Positions 15,994 through 23,946 of a stretch of DNA of 42,293 nucleotides are shown here, piece by piece. Below the pieces are notes generated by a model, which worked only from the letters and a program-made list of their open reading frames with translations, had not been told where the DNA came from and ran no database searches. Source of the DNA: Bacteroidales bacterium (GTDB lineage: Bacteria > Bacteroidota > Bacteroidia > Bacteroidales > UBA1715); contig JAFZOY010000143.1 of the NCBI GenBank assembly GCA_017552705.1, forward strand, positions 1 to 42,293, in the 5' to 3' direction. Both the position numbers and the translations under genes were made by a program. How positions within the stretch are numbered: position 1 is the stretch's first letter; every line of letters begins with the position of its first letter.

Positions 15994-18156
15994 ATGAAGT
16001 ACAAATACCTGATACCGTGTTTCTTATTAATCTTCGGGTTCGCTGTGAGCTCATTCGGTCAAGTTGACTTGTCGTCGTTGAGTACGGGAAAACTGAAGAA
16101 ATTAGGAACCGCAGCCATGAATAGTGGTGATTATTACAGCGCTTGTAATTATTTTGAAGCGTATTGTAAAGAAAACGAGAACTACAAAATTATGTTTTCG
16201 TTGGCAGAATGCTATCGTCTTACAAGAAATTATGCGGCAGCTGAAGTTTGGTACGACAAAGCGTACAAGGCTAATCCTCAGAAAAATGTGTTGGCTTTGT
16301 ATTACTATGCCACGATGTTGAAAACGTCAGAACGATATGCTGAAGCAAAAGGACATTTCAAGTCGTTCAAAAAAGAGTATGCTGGTGCAAAAGATTTCAG
16401 CTTGTATTCAGCATTAGTAAAACAACAGATGATTGCTTGTGATTCGGCTCCATCGTACATTGCTTCGCCATTGAACATGGCTGTGACTGCGTTGGATAAC
16501 TCAACAAATACCGAAGGACATGAGTATATGCCTATATTCTTGGATAACAGAGCGTTTGCTTATGCAGCTGCTTCGGTTGACTCTGTTGGGGCAAATGCTT
16601 CGATTGATACTGTGATTCCTCCAAAATTCTACGAAGCTACATTTGCTGGTAATAAATGGATGACAAAAGATGATTGGAATTTGAATGTTCAGGAAACTCG
16701 AAATTTGAATGCTACTCATGGAGCATTCTCTCCTGATATGCAACGTTTCTACTTTGTTCGTTGCACGAAGGGTAAAAAGAAATTCCTTTCTTCAAAATAT
16801 AAACCAGATGTATGCAAAATCTACGTAACAAAGAATACATTCGGTACATGGCAAGCTCCTGAAGAACTTCCTGAAAGCATCAACGCTAAGAATACAGCTA
16901 ATATTCACGTTGCTGTTGGTAACGAATCAAAGAAAAACGATGAAATATTGTACTTCGTTTCAAACCGTGAAGGTGGACGTGGTGGATATGATATTTGGTA
17001 TTCAATATTTATGTCGAAGAAAAACGAGTGGCGTGAACCGAAAAACTGTGGTAATAAGGTGAACTCTGCTGGTGACGAAATTTCACCATACTATGATGCT
17101 GTTACAAGAACAATGTATTTCTCGTCTAATGGTCTTGCATCTATGGGTGAATTTGATATCTTCAAGTCAAATGGTGAAATGAGTAAATGGACTCCTGCTG
17201 AAAATATGGGATATCCAATCAACTCACCATACGATGATTACTATTTTGCATTGAGCCCAGATGGTAAAAAAGCTTTCTTCGCTACAAACCGCGTGGGTAC
17301 TATGACTGGTGGTATGGAAACTTGTTGCGATGATATCTATTATGTTGACTACGAAGATGTTAAATTCGATATTCCTGTAACTGGCCGTGTATATGAATTG
17401 GTTGACAATAAGATTTCTGATCTTGTTTCTGCTAATTTCGAAACATCGGGTGTTAAGGATTCTGTTTCTGTTGACATAGCTGATTCGGTTGCAACAACCG
17501 CTTCTGCTGAGAAAGAAAAACATTATTTGGCAGGTAGCCGTGTAGCGTTGTACATTGGTAACTCAAACGAGAAGGTGTTCATCGCAAGCACAGAAACAGA
17601 TTCAACTGGCCGTTACTATTTCACTGTTGAACCAAATCATCAATATGTATTGCAGTTTGAAAATGTTCGTTCTGGTTCAGCATTCATTCCATTCTCAACA
17701 CGAGGAATTACCGAACCTGATACGCTTCATTTGAAGGATTACGGAATCAATTCGATAACGAAAGATGCGTTGGTGGTTAAGAACATTTACTATGAATATG
17801 GTAAATTCCGTTTGAAAAAGGAACAAAAGGAAATTCTTGACGCATCGGTTGTGTCTCTTATGAGAGAAGCTCCTGAAATCGTGGTTGAGTTGAGTAGTCA
17901 CACCGACGACCACGGTGGTGAGGCCTTCAACTTGAAATTGTCACAAAAACGTGCTGATGAAATTGTTGATTATGTTGTAAAACAAGGTATTGAAAAATCA
18001 AGAATCGTAGGTAAGGGTTATGGTTTCTCAGTTCCTATTGCACCAAACAAATTCGATGATGGTGCCGATAATCCAGACGGACGTGCGTTGAACCGTAGAA
18101 CAGAGTTCAAGGTAATTGGAACCGTTTCGGAATATGATGATTTCATTGAAGATTAA
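15994..18156 (+). CDS. TPR-PD40-OmpA envelope protein, PorE-like, paralog 2
   Basis: Paralog of the preceding protein, 720 residues. It has a signal peptide (ending SSFGQ), a TPR-like start with YSACNYFEAYCKENENYK and LAECYRLTRNYAAAEVWYDKAY, a PD40 propeller (HGAFSPDMQRFYFVRC, YFVSNREGGRGGYDIWY, MYFSSNGLASMGEFDIF, YYFALSPDGKKAFFATNR), a carboxypeptidase-regulatory-like segment, and an OmpA domain with IYYEYGKFRL, SSHTDDHGG and LSQKRADEIVDYV. It lies 67 bp after paralog 1 with its own -7 box and ends in a strong terminator. Its codons look more uniform than those of paralog 1, which may mean higher expression; I did not compute this. It presumably bridges outer-membrane and peptidoglycan parts of the surface machinery. 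Confidence 0.9.
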   Translation: MKYKYLIPCFLLIFGFAVSSFGQVDLSSLSTGKLKKLGTAAMNSGDYYSACNYFEAYCKENENYKIMFSLAECYRLTRNYAAAEVWYDKAYKANPQKNVLALYYYATMLKTSERYAEAKGHFKSFKKEYAGAKDFSLYSALVKQQMIACDSAPSYIASPLNMAVTALDNSTNTEGHEYMPIFLDNRAFAYAAASVDSVGANASIDTVIPPKFYEATFAGNKWMTKDDWNLNVQETRNLNATHGAFSPDMQRFYFVRCTKGKKKFLSSKYKPDVCKIYVTKNTFGTWQAPEELPESINAKNTANIHVAVGNESKKNDEILYFVSNREGGRGGYDIWYSIFMSKKNEWREPKNCGNKVNSAGDEISPYYDAVTRTMYFSSNGLASMGEFDIFKSNGEMSKWTPAENMGYPINSPYDDYYFALSPDGKKAFFATNRVGTMTGGMETCCDDIYYVDYEDVKFDIPVTGRVYELVDNKISDLVSANFETSGVKDSVSVDIADSVATTASAEKEKHYLAGSRVALYIGNSNEKVFIASTETDSTGRYYFTVEPNHQYVLQFENVRSGSAFIPFSTRGITEPDTLHLKDYGINSITKDALVVKNIYYEYGKFRLKKEQKEILDASVVSLMREAPEIVVELSSHTDDHGGEAFNLKLSQKRADEIVDYVVKQGIEKSRIVGKGYGFSVPIAPNKFDDGADNPDGRALNRRTEFKVIGTVSEYDDFIED

Positions 18157-18178
18157 TAAATAACATACGTAAAAAATG

Positions 18179-18215
18179 AAAAGTCCCGTAGGTATTGCTT
18201 ACGGGACTTTTTTTG
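18179..18215 (+). terminator. Terminator of the porP-ompA-ompA locus
   Basis: A perfect 12-bp stem, AAAAGTCCCGTA (18179-18190) with TACGGGACTTTT (18200-18211), continues into a T-run. It is among the strongest terminators in the window. Confidence 0.93.
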
Positions 18216-18238
18216 TTAATAATAAATCCTTCTTTCTA

Positions 18239-18268
18239 TTGTCAGTAAAGCATAAAAACGTATATTTG
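18239..18268 (+). promoter_or_regulatory. Promoter of the alpha-galactosidase operon
   Basis: TTG at 18239-18241, a 19-bp spacer and TATATTTG at 18261-18268 match the Bacteroidetes promoter consensus in sequence and spacing. Transcription would start near 18275, about 16 nt before the ATG. Confidence 0.72.
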
Positions 18269-18290
18269 TCTAATGTGAAGTAAATCTTGC

Positions 18291-19529
18291 ATGAAACGTC
18301 TTTTACTTTTGATAAGTGTTTGTGTTTTAGTACCATTCTGTGGATTTTCGCAGAAAGCGGAACGGCTTGCTCAAACGCCTCCGATGGGATGGAACAGCTG
18401 GAACACGTTCGCAACGGATATTAACGAGGACTTGGTGATGGGCGTTGTGGATTGCATGGTTTCAATGGGATTGCGCGATGCTGGCTACAATTATGTGGTA
18501 ATTGATGATGGTTGGATGGCGAAGGAACGTGATGCCAATGGAAATCTGGTGCCAGACCCTGTTAAATTTCCGAATGGAATAAAACATCTTGCGGATTATG
18601 TCCATTCCAAAGGAATGAAATTCGGTATTTATAATTGTGCAGGAACTCAAACGTGCGGCGGCTATCCTGGTGGTCGTGGACACGAGTACCAGGATGCAAT
18701 GTTGTATGCTTCGTGGGGTGTGGATTACTTGAAATACGATTGGTGCTATCATGGAAATCTTACGTCCGATGCGGCGTATACTACCATGCGTGATGCGTTG
18801 TATGCCACGGGACGACCAATTTTGTTCAGCATCTGCGAATGGGGTGATACCGAGCCTTGGCTGTGGGCTGGCGAAATTGGGCATTGTTGGCGGATTTCCG
18901 GTGACATTTATCCGTGTTTTGATTGTGAAGATCGTCACGATGATGGATTGCCAACCCAGTGGTCGGCGTGGGGGATTATGAAGATTTTGAATATGCGTAA
19001 CAACGACACGCTTCGTAAGTATGCACATCCTGGCGCATGGAACGATTTCGATATGATGGAAGTCGGAAATGGTATGTCGTTGGCGGAAGATAGAACACAT
19101 TTCGCTTTGTGGAGTATGTTAGCCTCGCCTTTGATGCTGGGAAATGATGTTCGGAAAACATCAAAACAGACCTTGGAAATTCTTACAAATAAGGAAATAA
19201 TTGCTGTGAATCAAGATGAACTGGGGATTCAGGCATTTCGATATGCAAAGCAAGGAGATTTGGAAATCTGGGCGAAACCATTGCACGATGGTTCATGGGC
19301 GCTGTGTTTTCTGAATACGGGTGAGAATCCGTATAAATTAACCTTTGATTGGGGCAAACACGTTCTGAAAGATAGTTTGTTCAACAAAGAAATTGTGTTT
19401 GCGAATACGGCGTGTACGGTGCGTGATCTCTATGCAAAAAAAGATATTGGAACAACAAAAAAGAATTTACAGGCTACCATAGGCAAACACGATGTGTTGA
19501 TGGTTATGGTAAAACCACTTAAGAAATAA
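18291..19529 (+). CDS. Secreted GH27 alpha-galactosidase
   Basis: Glycoside hydrolase family 27 enzyme of 412 residues that removes terminal alpha-linked galactose from oligosaccharides, with retention of configuration. A signal peptide (1-21, ending CGFSQ) indicates export to the periplasm or beyond. The catalytic (beta/alpha)8 barrel opens with TPPMGWNSWNTF (29-40) and includes VVIDDGWM. The nucleophile is Asp150 in YLKYDWC, and the acid/base is Asp205 in CWRISGD. The all-beta C-terminal domain (about 310-412) is present, so the protein is complete. Some GH27 members act on N-acetylgalactosamine instead, which sequence reading alone cannot exclude. A Nudix-fold regulator follows after 4 bp. 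No TonB-dependent SusC/SusD pair is in the window, so it is not part of a full polysaccharide locus here. Confidence 0.93.
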   Translation: MKRLLLLISVCVLVPFCGFSQKAERLAQTPPMGWNSWNTFATDINEDLVMGVVDCMVSMGLRDAGYNYVVIDDGWMAKERDANGNLVPDPVKFPNGIKHLADYVHSKGMKFGIYNCAGTQTCGGYPGGRGHEYQDAMLYASWGVDYLKYDWCYHGNLTSDAAYTTMRDALYATGRPILFSICEWGDTEPWLWAGEIGHCWRISGDIYPCFDCEDRHDDGLPTQWSAWGIMKILNMRNNDTLRKYAHPGAWNDFDMMEVGNGMSLAEDRTHFALWSMLASPLMLGNDVRKTSKQTLEILTNKEIIAVNQDELGIQAFRYAKQGDLEIWAKPLHDGSWALCFLNTGENPYKLTFDWGKHVLKDSLFNKEIVFANTACTVRDLYAKKDIGTTKKNLQATIGKHDVLMVMVKPLKK

Positions 19530-19533
19530 ATGT

Positions 19534-20217
19534 ATGGCAGAAAGAACGGAAATCGACAACTTTTCAATTGACTGTGTGATATTTGGCTTCGACAAAGGTG
19601 AGTTGAAGGCCTTGTTTATAAAAAGAAATACAGAGCCTGATTTTGGACAAATGGCGTTGCCAGGTGGTTTTGTGTATTTGGATGAAGATTTGGATGCCGC
19701 TCCAATGCGTCGATTATACGATTTAACGGGTTTGACCAACATTTATATGAAACAAGTCGGTACGTTTGGTAAACTCGACCGCTATCCGACACGACGGGTT
19801 ATCACAGTGGTTTACTATGCGTTGGTGCGCGTTTCCGATTATTCTATGAAAGTTGGTCCCGATGCTTCGGAATTGCATTGGATTTCTGTGAATAATGTCC
19901 CTAAATTGGCGTTCGACCACAGGGAGTTGTTCGATGCGGCGTTGGCTAAATTGCAGGAACAGGTACATATCGACCCGATTCTGTTAAAACTATTGCCGAA
20001 AGAATTTTCGTTGTCGGATTTGCAGGAGGTATATGAAGCATTGACTTTGGAATCTTTCGACAAACGTAATTTTAGAAAACGAATGTTGAATTTAGGTGTG
20101 TTCCACGATACTGGACGTAAACAAAAAAACGTGTCGCACCGTGCAGCACGTCTCTACCGTTTCGATAAAAAAGCATACAAGAAGATGCTGAAACGTGGAC
20201 AAATGTTCGCAATTTAA
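19534..20217 (+). CDS. Nudix-fold transcriptional regulator (NrtR/AraR-like), degenerate Nudix box
   Basis: Protein of 227 residues with an N-terminal Nudix-fold domain (about 8-150) and a C-terminal winged helix (about 155-225; FSLSDLQEVYEALTLESFDK, RNFRKRML). This is the layout of Nudix-related regulators such as NrtR and the Bacteroides arabinose regulator AraR. The Nudix box keeps its spacing from Gly45 to Leu67 but lacks the acidic metal-binding core: the canonical REUXEE is RRLYDL (59-64). Hydrolase activity is therefore unlikely, and the domain probably serves as a ligand sensor. It sits 4 bp after the alpha-galactosidase gene, so I infer control of sugar use, with galactose or a related sugar as possible effector. 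It ends exactly where the convergent TPR gene ends. Confidence 0.85.
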   Translation: MAERTEIDNFSIDCVIFGFDKGELKALFIKRNTEPDFGQMALPGGFVYLDEDLDAAPMRRLYDLTGLTNIYMKQVGTFGKLDRYPTRRVITVVYYALVRVSDYSMKVGPDASELHWISVNNVPKLAFDHRELFDAALAKLQEQVHIDPILLKLLPKEFSLSDLQEVYEALTLESFDKRNFRKRMLNLGVFHDTGRKQKNVSHRAARLYRFDKKAYKKMLKRGQMFAI

Positions 20218-20973
20218 TTAGTTGAATTTTTCCATCAAGCCAAGCAATTCCTGAGAATCAGGTTTGATTTTCAATGCTCGTTGTATTAATTCTTTTGCCT
20301 CATCTTGACGGTTCAACTCGATATATATGTCGGCAAGATTGCGGAGCGAATGAAGGAATGACGGATCTAATTTCAGTGTTTTCTGATAATATTCAATCGC
20401 ATTATCGTTGTCGTTCAATTGTTTATAGCACACCGCTGTGTTGTGGCACACGAATACGTTGCTTGGATTCAATTGCAGTGCTTTCAGATAATATTCAATC
20501 GCTTGTTCGTACTTTTCTTGGATACGATAGCAGTCTGCCAGGCAAAATAGAGCCTCTTCGCTTTCCGGACGAATTTTTAGCGCATTTTCGAATGCGTCGA
20601 TGGCCTTGTCGATTTCGTTGATTTCCGAATAATTGACACCTAATGCGAACGAGAGTTTGAATTCTTTTCCGCTGATTTCCTGATGTTTGAGCAGGCAGGC
20701 AATAGCTTCTTCGTGCATTTTTAAGGCATGGAAAGAAACGCTCAATCCGTACAATGCTTTCTCGGAATTTGGTTTGATTTCCAATGCTTTGATAAAGTAG
20801 GAGATAGCTTTTTCGTGGTTTGCCTGCAATCCGTAGGCCGTTGCCAAATAGTGCCAAGCAATGTGCCAATCAGGATATTCAGCGACAACCTCGTTCGCCA
20901 AATCCAATAGTTTTTGGTATTCCCGCTTTTTTGCGAGTTCTATCAATAATCGTTCGTAGGTACTCTTTTCCAT
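20218..20973 (-). CDS. Tetratricopeptide repeat protein
   Basis: Soluble protein of 251 residues made almost wholly of TPR helical hairpins, six or seven units of 34 residues. Examples are WHIAWHYLATAYGLQANHEK, EEALFCLADCYRIQEKYEQA and FVCHNTAVCYKQLNDNDNA. There is no signal peptide or membrane segment, so it is probably cytoplasmic and acts as a protein-protein scaffold. Its ATG shares one base with the stop of the upstream MORN-like gene (TAATG at 20973), so the two are translationally coupled. It abuts the convergent Nudix regulator gene with no gap. The partner is unknown. Confidence 0.88.
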   Translation of the reverse strand: MEKSTYERLLIELAKKREYQKLLDLANEVVAEYPDWHIAWHYLATAYGLQANHEKAISYFIKALEIKPNSEKALYGLSVSFHALKMHEEAIACLLKHQEISGKEFKLSFALGVNYSEINEIDKAIDAFENALKIRPESEEALFCLADCYRIQEKYEQAIEYYLKALQLNPSNVFVCHNTAVCYKQLNDNDNAIEYYQKTLKLDPSFLHSLRNLADIYIELNRQDEAKELIQRALKIKPDSQELLGLMEKFN

Positions 20974-22709
20974 TATTTTACAGTAGAAGCTTTAGCACGT
21001 TTGTCTATTTTCACTTTTTTAAGCTGTCCTTTCTTATATTTCACAAAGTAGATTAATTCGCCTTGTACAGAATACGCTTTGTATTTGCCATGGCGTTCAC
21101 CGTCTTTGTAATTCGATTCTTCTTTTACGGGACCTTCTTTATAGCGGATTGTCCACAATCCATCGGGACGTTCGTCCTTAAATGAAATGTCACGTTCACA
21201 TACGCCAGATTCGTTGAAATATTGCCATTTTCCAGTCATTTTGCCATTATCGTATTGACCGAAAATATTTGGTTTCCCGTTCACAAAATAAGTCTTCGAT
21301 GAACCGTGCAATTGACCATTAGCGTAATTTTTCTCGGATTGAACATTTCCTTTTTCGTTCCAATATGTTGCTACACCGTGATTTACACCATTCTTGTATT
21401 CAACTTTGTATTTCATTTGACTTGGATTTTCTTCGTACCAACCAGTCCATGTTCCCGTCATCAAACCTTTGTCAAAGTAGCCGATGGTCATTGTTTTTCC
21501 ATTTTCGAACCATTGAGTAAACTCACCTTGTTCAAGGTTGTTCTCAAAATTTCCTTCGTGTTCTTTTTGACCGTTTTCATAATAGAATGTCCATGTTCCC
21601 GTTTTTAGGTCATCTTTGTAATCGCCTTCTTTCCATGTTGAACCGTCGGCATAGTACCACATCCAATGTCCCGTTTTTTTACCTTGTGAGAATTTGCCGG
21701 TATTTCCGATTTTACCATTATCATGGCGATAATATTTCCATTCGCCATCTGGCAAGTTGTTTACAAAAGTACCTTCAATGTCAATTTTTCCGTCAGCAAG
21801 CCACCATTGAGCCAAACCATTTTTAAGATTGTTCTTGTATGTTATTGATGACAACAAATGTTCTCCGTCTTCGGTCCAGACTTTTTGTACACCTTCAAGA
21901 TTTCCTTCTTCGTAGTGATTTTCTCTAATGATTTTTCCGTTTTGGTTCCAAATTGTCCAATCACCATGTTTTTTCTCATTTCTGTAGAAGCCTTTTTGGT
22001 TGATTTTCCCGTTTTCATAGTAGCTTTCGTATGTGCCGTTGGTCATACTTATTTGTTCCTTGATTTTTCCGTTGGAATAATATTCTATCCAGTTCCCGAC
22101 TTTCTCGCCTTGGTGGTACGAGCCTTTTGATTTTATTTTACTGTCTTCGAAATACGAAACCCACTCGTCTTCCTTCAAACCATTTTTGATTTGACCTTGT
22201 GTTTTAACGCTACCGTTGCCCCATGTTTCTTGATACATACCTTCGCCGTTTACCACAGTACATCCGCCACGGATGTAACAATTACTCCAAATCAGCACAG
22301 TGTCGCCTTTGTAGATATATTCTTTTTTCAAGCGGCCTTGTGGATAGTAGTATTTCCATGAAGAATCTTGTTTGTTGCGTTTGTAGTAGCCTTCCACCAA
22401 TATGGTGCCGCTTTCGTTCCATTCTTTGTAAGGACCTGACAATTCATTAAGAACGTACGTTGCTTCCTGAATTTTTATGCCGTTTTTGTAGATGCAGTTT
22501 TTGCCGTTGAGACGACCTCTCAAAAATGTTGATTCCTGAACCTTGTTGCCAAGAGAATCCCAATATGTCCATAAACCTTGTTCGGTACCATCAATCCAAG
22601 AACCTTGACATTTTATTTTACCATTTTTCCAATAATATGTGGAATCTTGTGCGGAAAGTTGCAATCCACAGATAACCAAAATTGTAGCAACAAAAGCTAA
22701 TTTTTTCAT
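20973..22709 (-). CDS. Exported MORN/YwqK-type repeat protein
   Basis: Exported protein of 578 residues. A signal peptide (1-20, ending LQLSAQ) is followed by about 20 or more tandem units of 22-24 residues, with the core G-x-W-x-x-Y-Y-x-N-G-x-x-x-x-E-G-x-Y. Clear examples are GKIKEQISMTNGTYESYYEN, GEWKYYRHDNGKIGNTGKF and GTWTFYYENGQKEHEGNF. These are MORN-variant repeats of the YwqK-antitoxin-like family, which form elongated beta hairpin stacks. Despite the family label, no toxin gene is nearby. The low-complexity repeat architecture suggests a periplasmic or surface structural or binding protein. It is coupled to the TPR gene. The substrate or partner is unknown. Confidence 0.87.
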   Translation of the reverse strand: MKKLAFVATILVICGLQLSAQDSTYYWKNGKIKCQGSWIDGTEQGLWTYWDSLGNKVQESTFLRGRLNGKNCIYKNGIKIQEATYVLNELSGPYKEWNESGTILVEGYYKRNKQDSSWKYYYPQGRLKKEYIYKGDTVLIWSNCYIRGGCTVVNGEGMYQETWGNGSVKTQGQIKNGLKEDEWVSYFEDSKIKSKGSYHQGEKVGNWIEYYSNGKIKEQISMTNGTYESYYENGKINQKGFYRNEKKHGDWTIWNQNGKIIRENHYEEGNLEGVQKVWTEDGEHLLSSITYKNNLKNGLAQWWLADGKIDIEGTFVNNLPDGEWKYYRHDNGKIGNTGKFSQGKKTGHWMWYYADGSTWKEGDYKDDLKTGTWTFYYENGQKEHEGNFENNLEQGEFTQWFENGKTMTIGYFDKGLMTGTWTGWYEENPSQMKYKVEYKNGVNHGVATYWNEKGNVQSEKNYANGQLHGSSKTYFVNGKPNIFGQYDNGKMTGKWQYFNESGVCERDISFKDERPDGLWTIRYKEGPVKEESNYKDGERHGKYKAYSVQGELIYFVKYKKGQLKKVKIDKRAKASTVK

Positions 22710-22882
22710 ATTGTTTATTTTAAGTATTTGTTAATCAATTTATTATATAATAAATACACTTCTTGAAAAGCGAATACAAAATAAACAAGTTTTTCAAATT
22801 GAAAAACAGAAAAATAATGAAGTTCTTAACACGAAATGAAACGTTTATATAATTTTTGACGGGAGTGTCAGGCAAATGTATG

Positions 22883-23347
22883 TTATTTCAAAACGACTTC
22901 CATAGTTGTTTTTTGCACGTGCATTCCCATATTCTTGTAGAACGATAGGGCGGCATCGTTTCCTGTCCATACATTCAACGTAATGTTATGGCAACCAATT
23001 GATTGCGCATAATTGCGTACATATTCGAACAAGGCTTTTCCAACGTGCCGGCCACGTGCATTTTCATCAACGCAAATATCGTCGATGTAGAGATTTTTGG
23101 TGTTTTGTAGTAATATATCGCCCTGAACTTCAGTTATTTGACAAAAAGCATATCCCAATACGCCACCTTCATCGTACACAAATATTGGTTTGCTGTTGTC
23201 AGTGAGCAAATCTTTGAGTTCCAATTCATTATATTTTGTGGTGTTCGGTTTGAACAGGTCGGGACGAATACGGTAGTGGACCATGTCAACCTGATGCAAC
23301 AGGTTGATTATCGTTTCGATGTCACTTGTGGTAGCTCTTCGAATCAT
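22883..23347 (-). CDS. GNAT family N-acetyltransferase
   Basis: Cytoplasmic acetyl-CoA-dependent transferase of 154 residues. It has the GNAT fold: MIRRATTSDIETI at the start, LYIDDICVDENARGRHVGKALFEYV (motif A, about 85-109; the RGRHVG is the pyrophosphate-binding Q/RxxGxG/A site) and ALSFYKNMGM near the end (motif B). The acceptor substrate cannot be told from sequence. It lies between the MORN-like gene and the ilvN terminator, on the same strand but separated from both, so it may be a single transcript. Confidence 0.9.
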   Translation of the reverse strand: MIRRATTSDIETIINLLHQVDMVHYRIRPDLFKPNTTKYNELELKDLLTDNSKPIFVYDEGGVLGYAFCQITEVQGDILLQNTKNLYIDDICVDENARGRHVGKALFEYVRNYAQSIGCHNITLNVWTGNDAALSFYKNMGMHVQKTTMEVVLK

Positions 23348-23359
23348 TGTGAGTGATTA

Positions 23360-23390
23360 CATAAAAAAGCCACGTTCTTCACGTGGCTTT
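23360..23390 (-). terminator. Terminator after ilvN
   Basis: Read on the minus strand, a perfect 10-bp stem (23390-23381 with 23375-23366, loop of 5) runs into six T. It ends the ilvD-ilvB-ilvN transcript. Confidence 0.9.
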
Positions 23391-23405
23391 ACTTAAGAAA
23401 TTATG

Positions 23406-23942
23406 TTATACAAATGAATAATTCTGGTCTTTTTCATCCATATAGGCATCCAACGTCTTCATCGGTTTGGTGATGATAACGCGGCCTGAACGGATAAATT
23501 CAAGAATGCCGAGCGGACGGAGTTTTTCCAATAATTCCTGCGTCTGTTCAGCCGTTCCCGTCTTTTCAATTACGAAATATTCTTGCTGCATGTCAAGGAT
23601 ACGGGCGTTGTTTTCGCGGATAAATCGGCCCATGTTTATCATCTTGATTGCCGACATCGGCATTTTGTAAAGTGCCAATTCTTGGGCAATAAGTTGTTCT
23701 TCTTCGTAGAAGAATGCCTTGATGACTTCCACAAGTTTATCTATCTGATTTACAACTTTTTCAACCGTTTCTCTCGTGGAATTTACCACAATGGTGAAAC
23801 TGTGGATTCCTTTGATTTGCGATTCCGAAACCGTCAAACTTTCGATGTTGATTTTACGGCGAGTGAACACAATGGTGATTTTGTTCAGCAAACCGATGTG
23901 GTTTTCCGTAAATGCAGTGATTGTATATTGTTTTGTCTCCAT
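23406..23942 (-). CDS. ilvN: Acetolactate synthase small (regulatory) subunit
   Basis: Regulatory subunit of acetohydroxyacid synthase, the first shared enzyme of isoleucine, valine and leucine synthesis; it confers feedback inhibition by valine. The 178-residue product has an N-terminal ACT domain (about 5-80; TITAFTENHIGLLNKITIVF and RRKINIESLTVSES) and the C-terminal small-subunit domain (FVIEKTGTAEQTQELLEKLR, LGILEFIRSGRV). It begins 4 bp after ilvB, so the two are co-translated, and a terminator follows at once. In some annotations the same protein is named ilvH. Confidence 0.95.
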   Translation of the reverse strand: METKQYTITAFTENHIGLLNKITIVFTRRKINIESLTVSESQIKGIHSFTIVVNSTRETVEKVVNQIDKLVEVIKAFFYEEEQLIAQELALYKMPMSAIKMINMGRFIRENNARILDMQQEYFVIEKTGTAEQTQELLEKLRPLGILEFIRSGRVIITKPMKTLDAYMDEKDQNYSFV

Positions 23943-23946
23943 AATC

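Noticed and set aside
20973..22709. CRISPR-like or tandem DNA repeat array
   Set aside because: The periodicity is at the protein level (22-24-residue MORN-like units) with varied codons and a continuous reading frame; there are no identical repeats with spacers.
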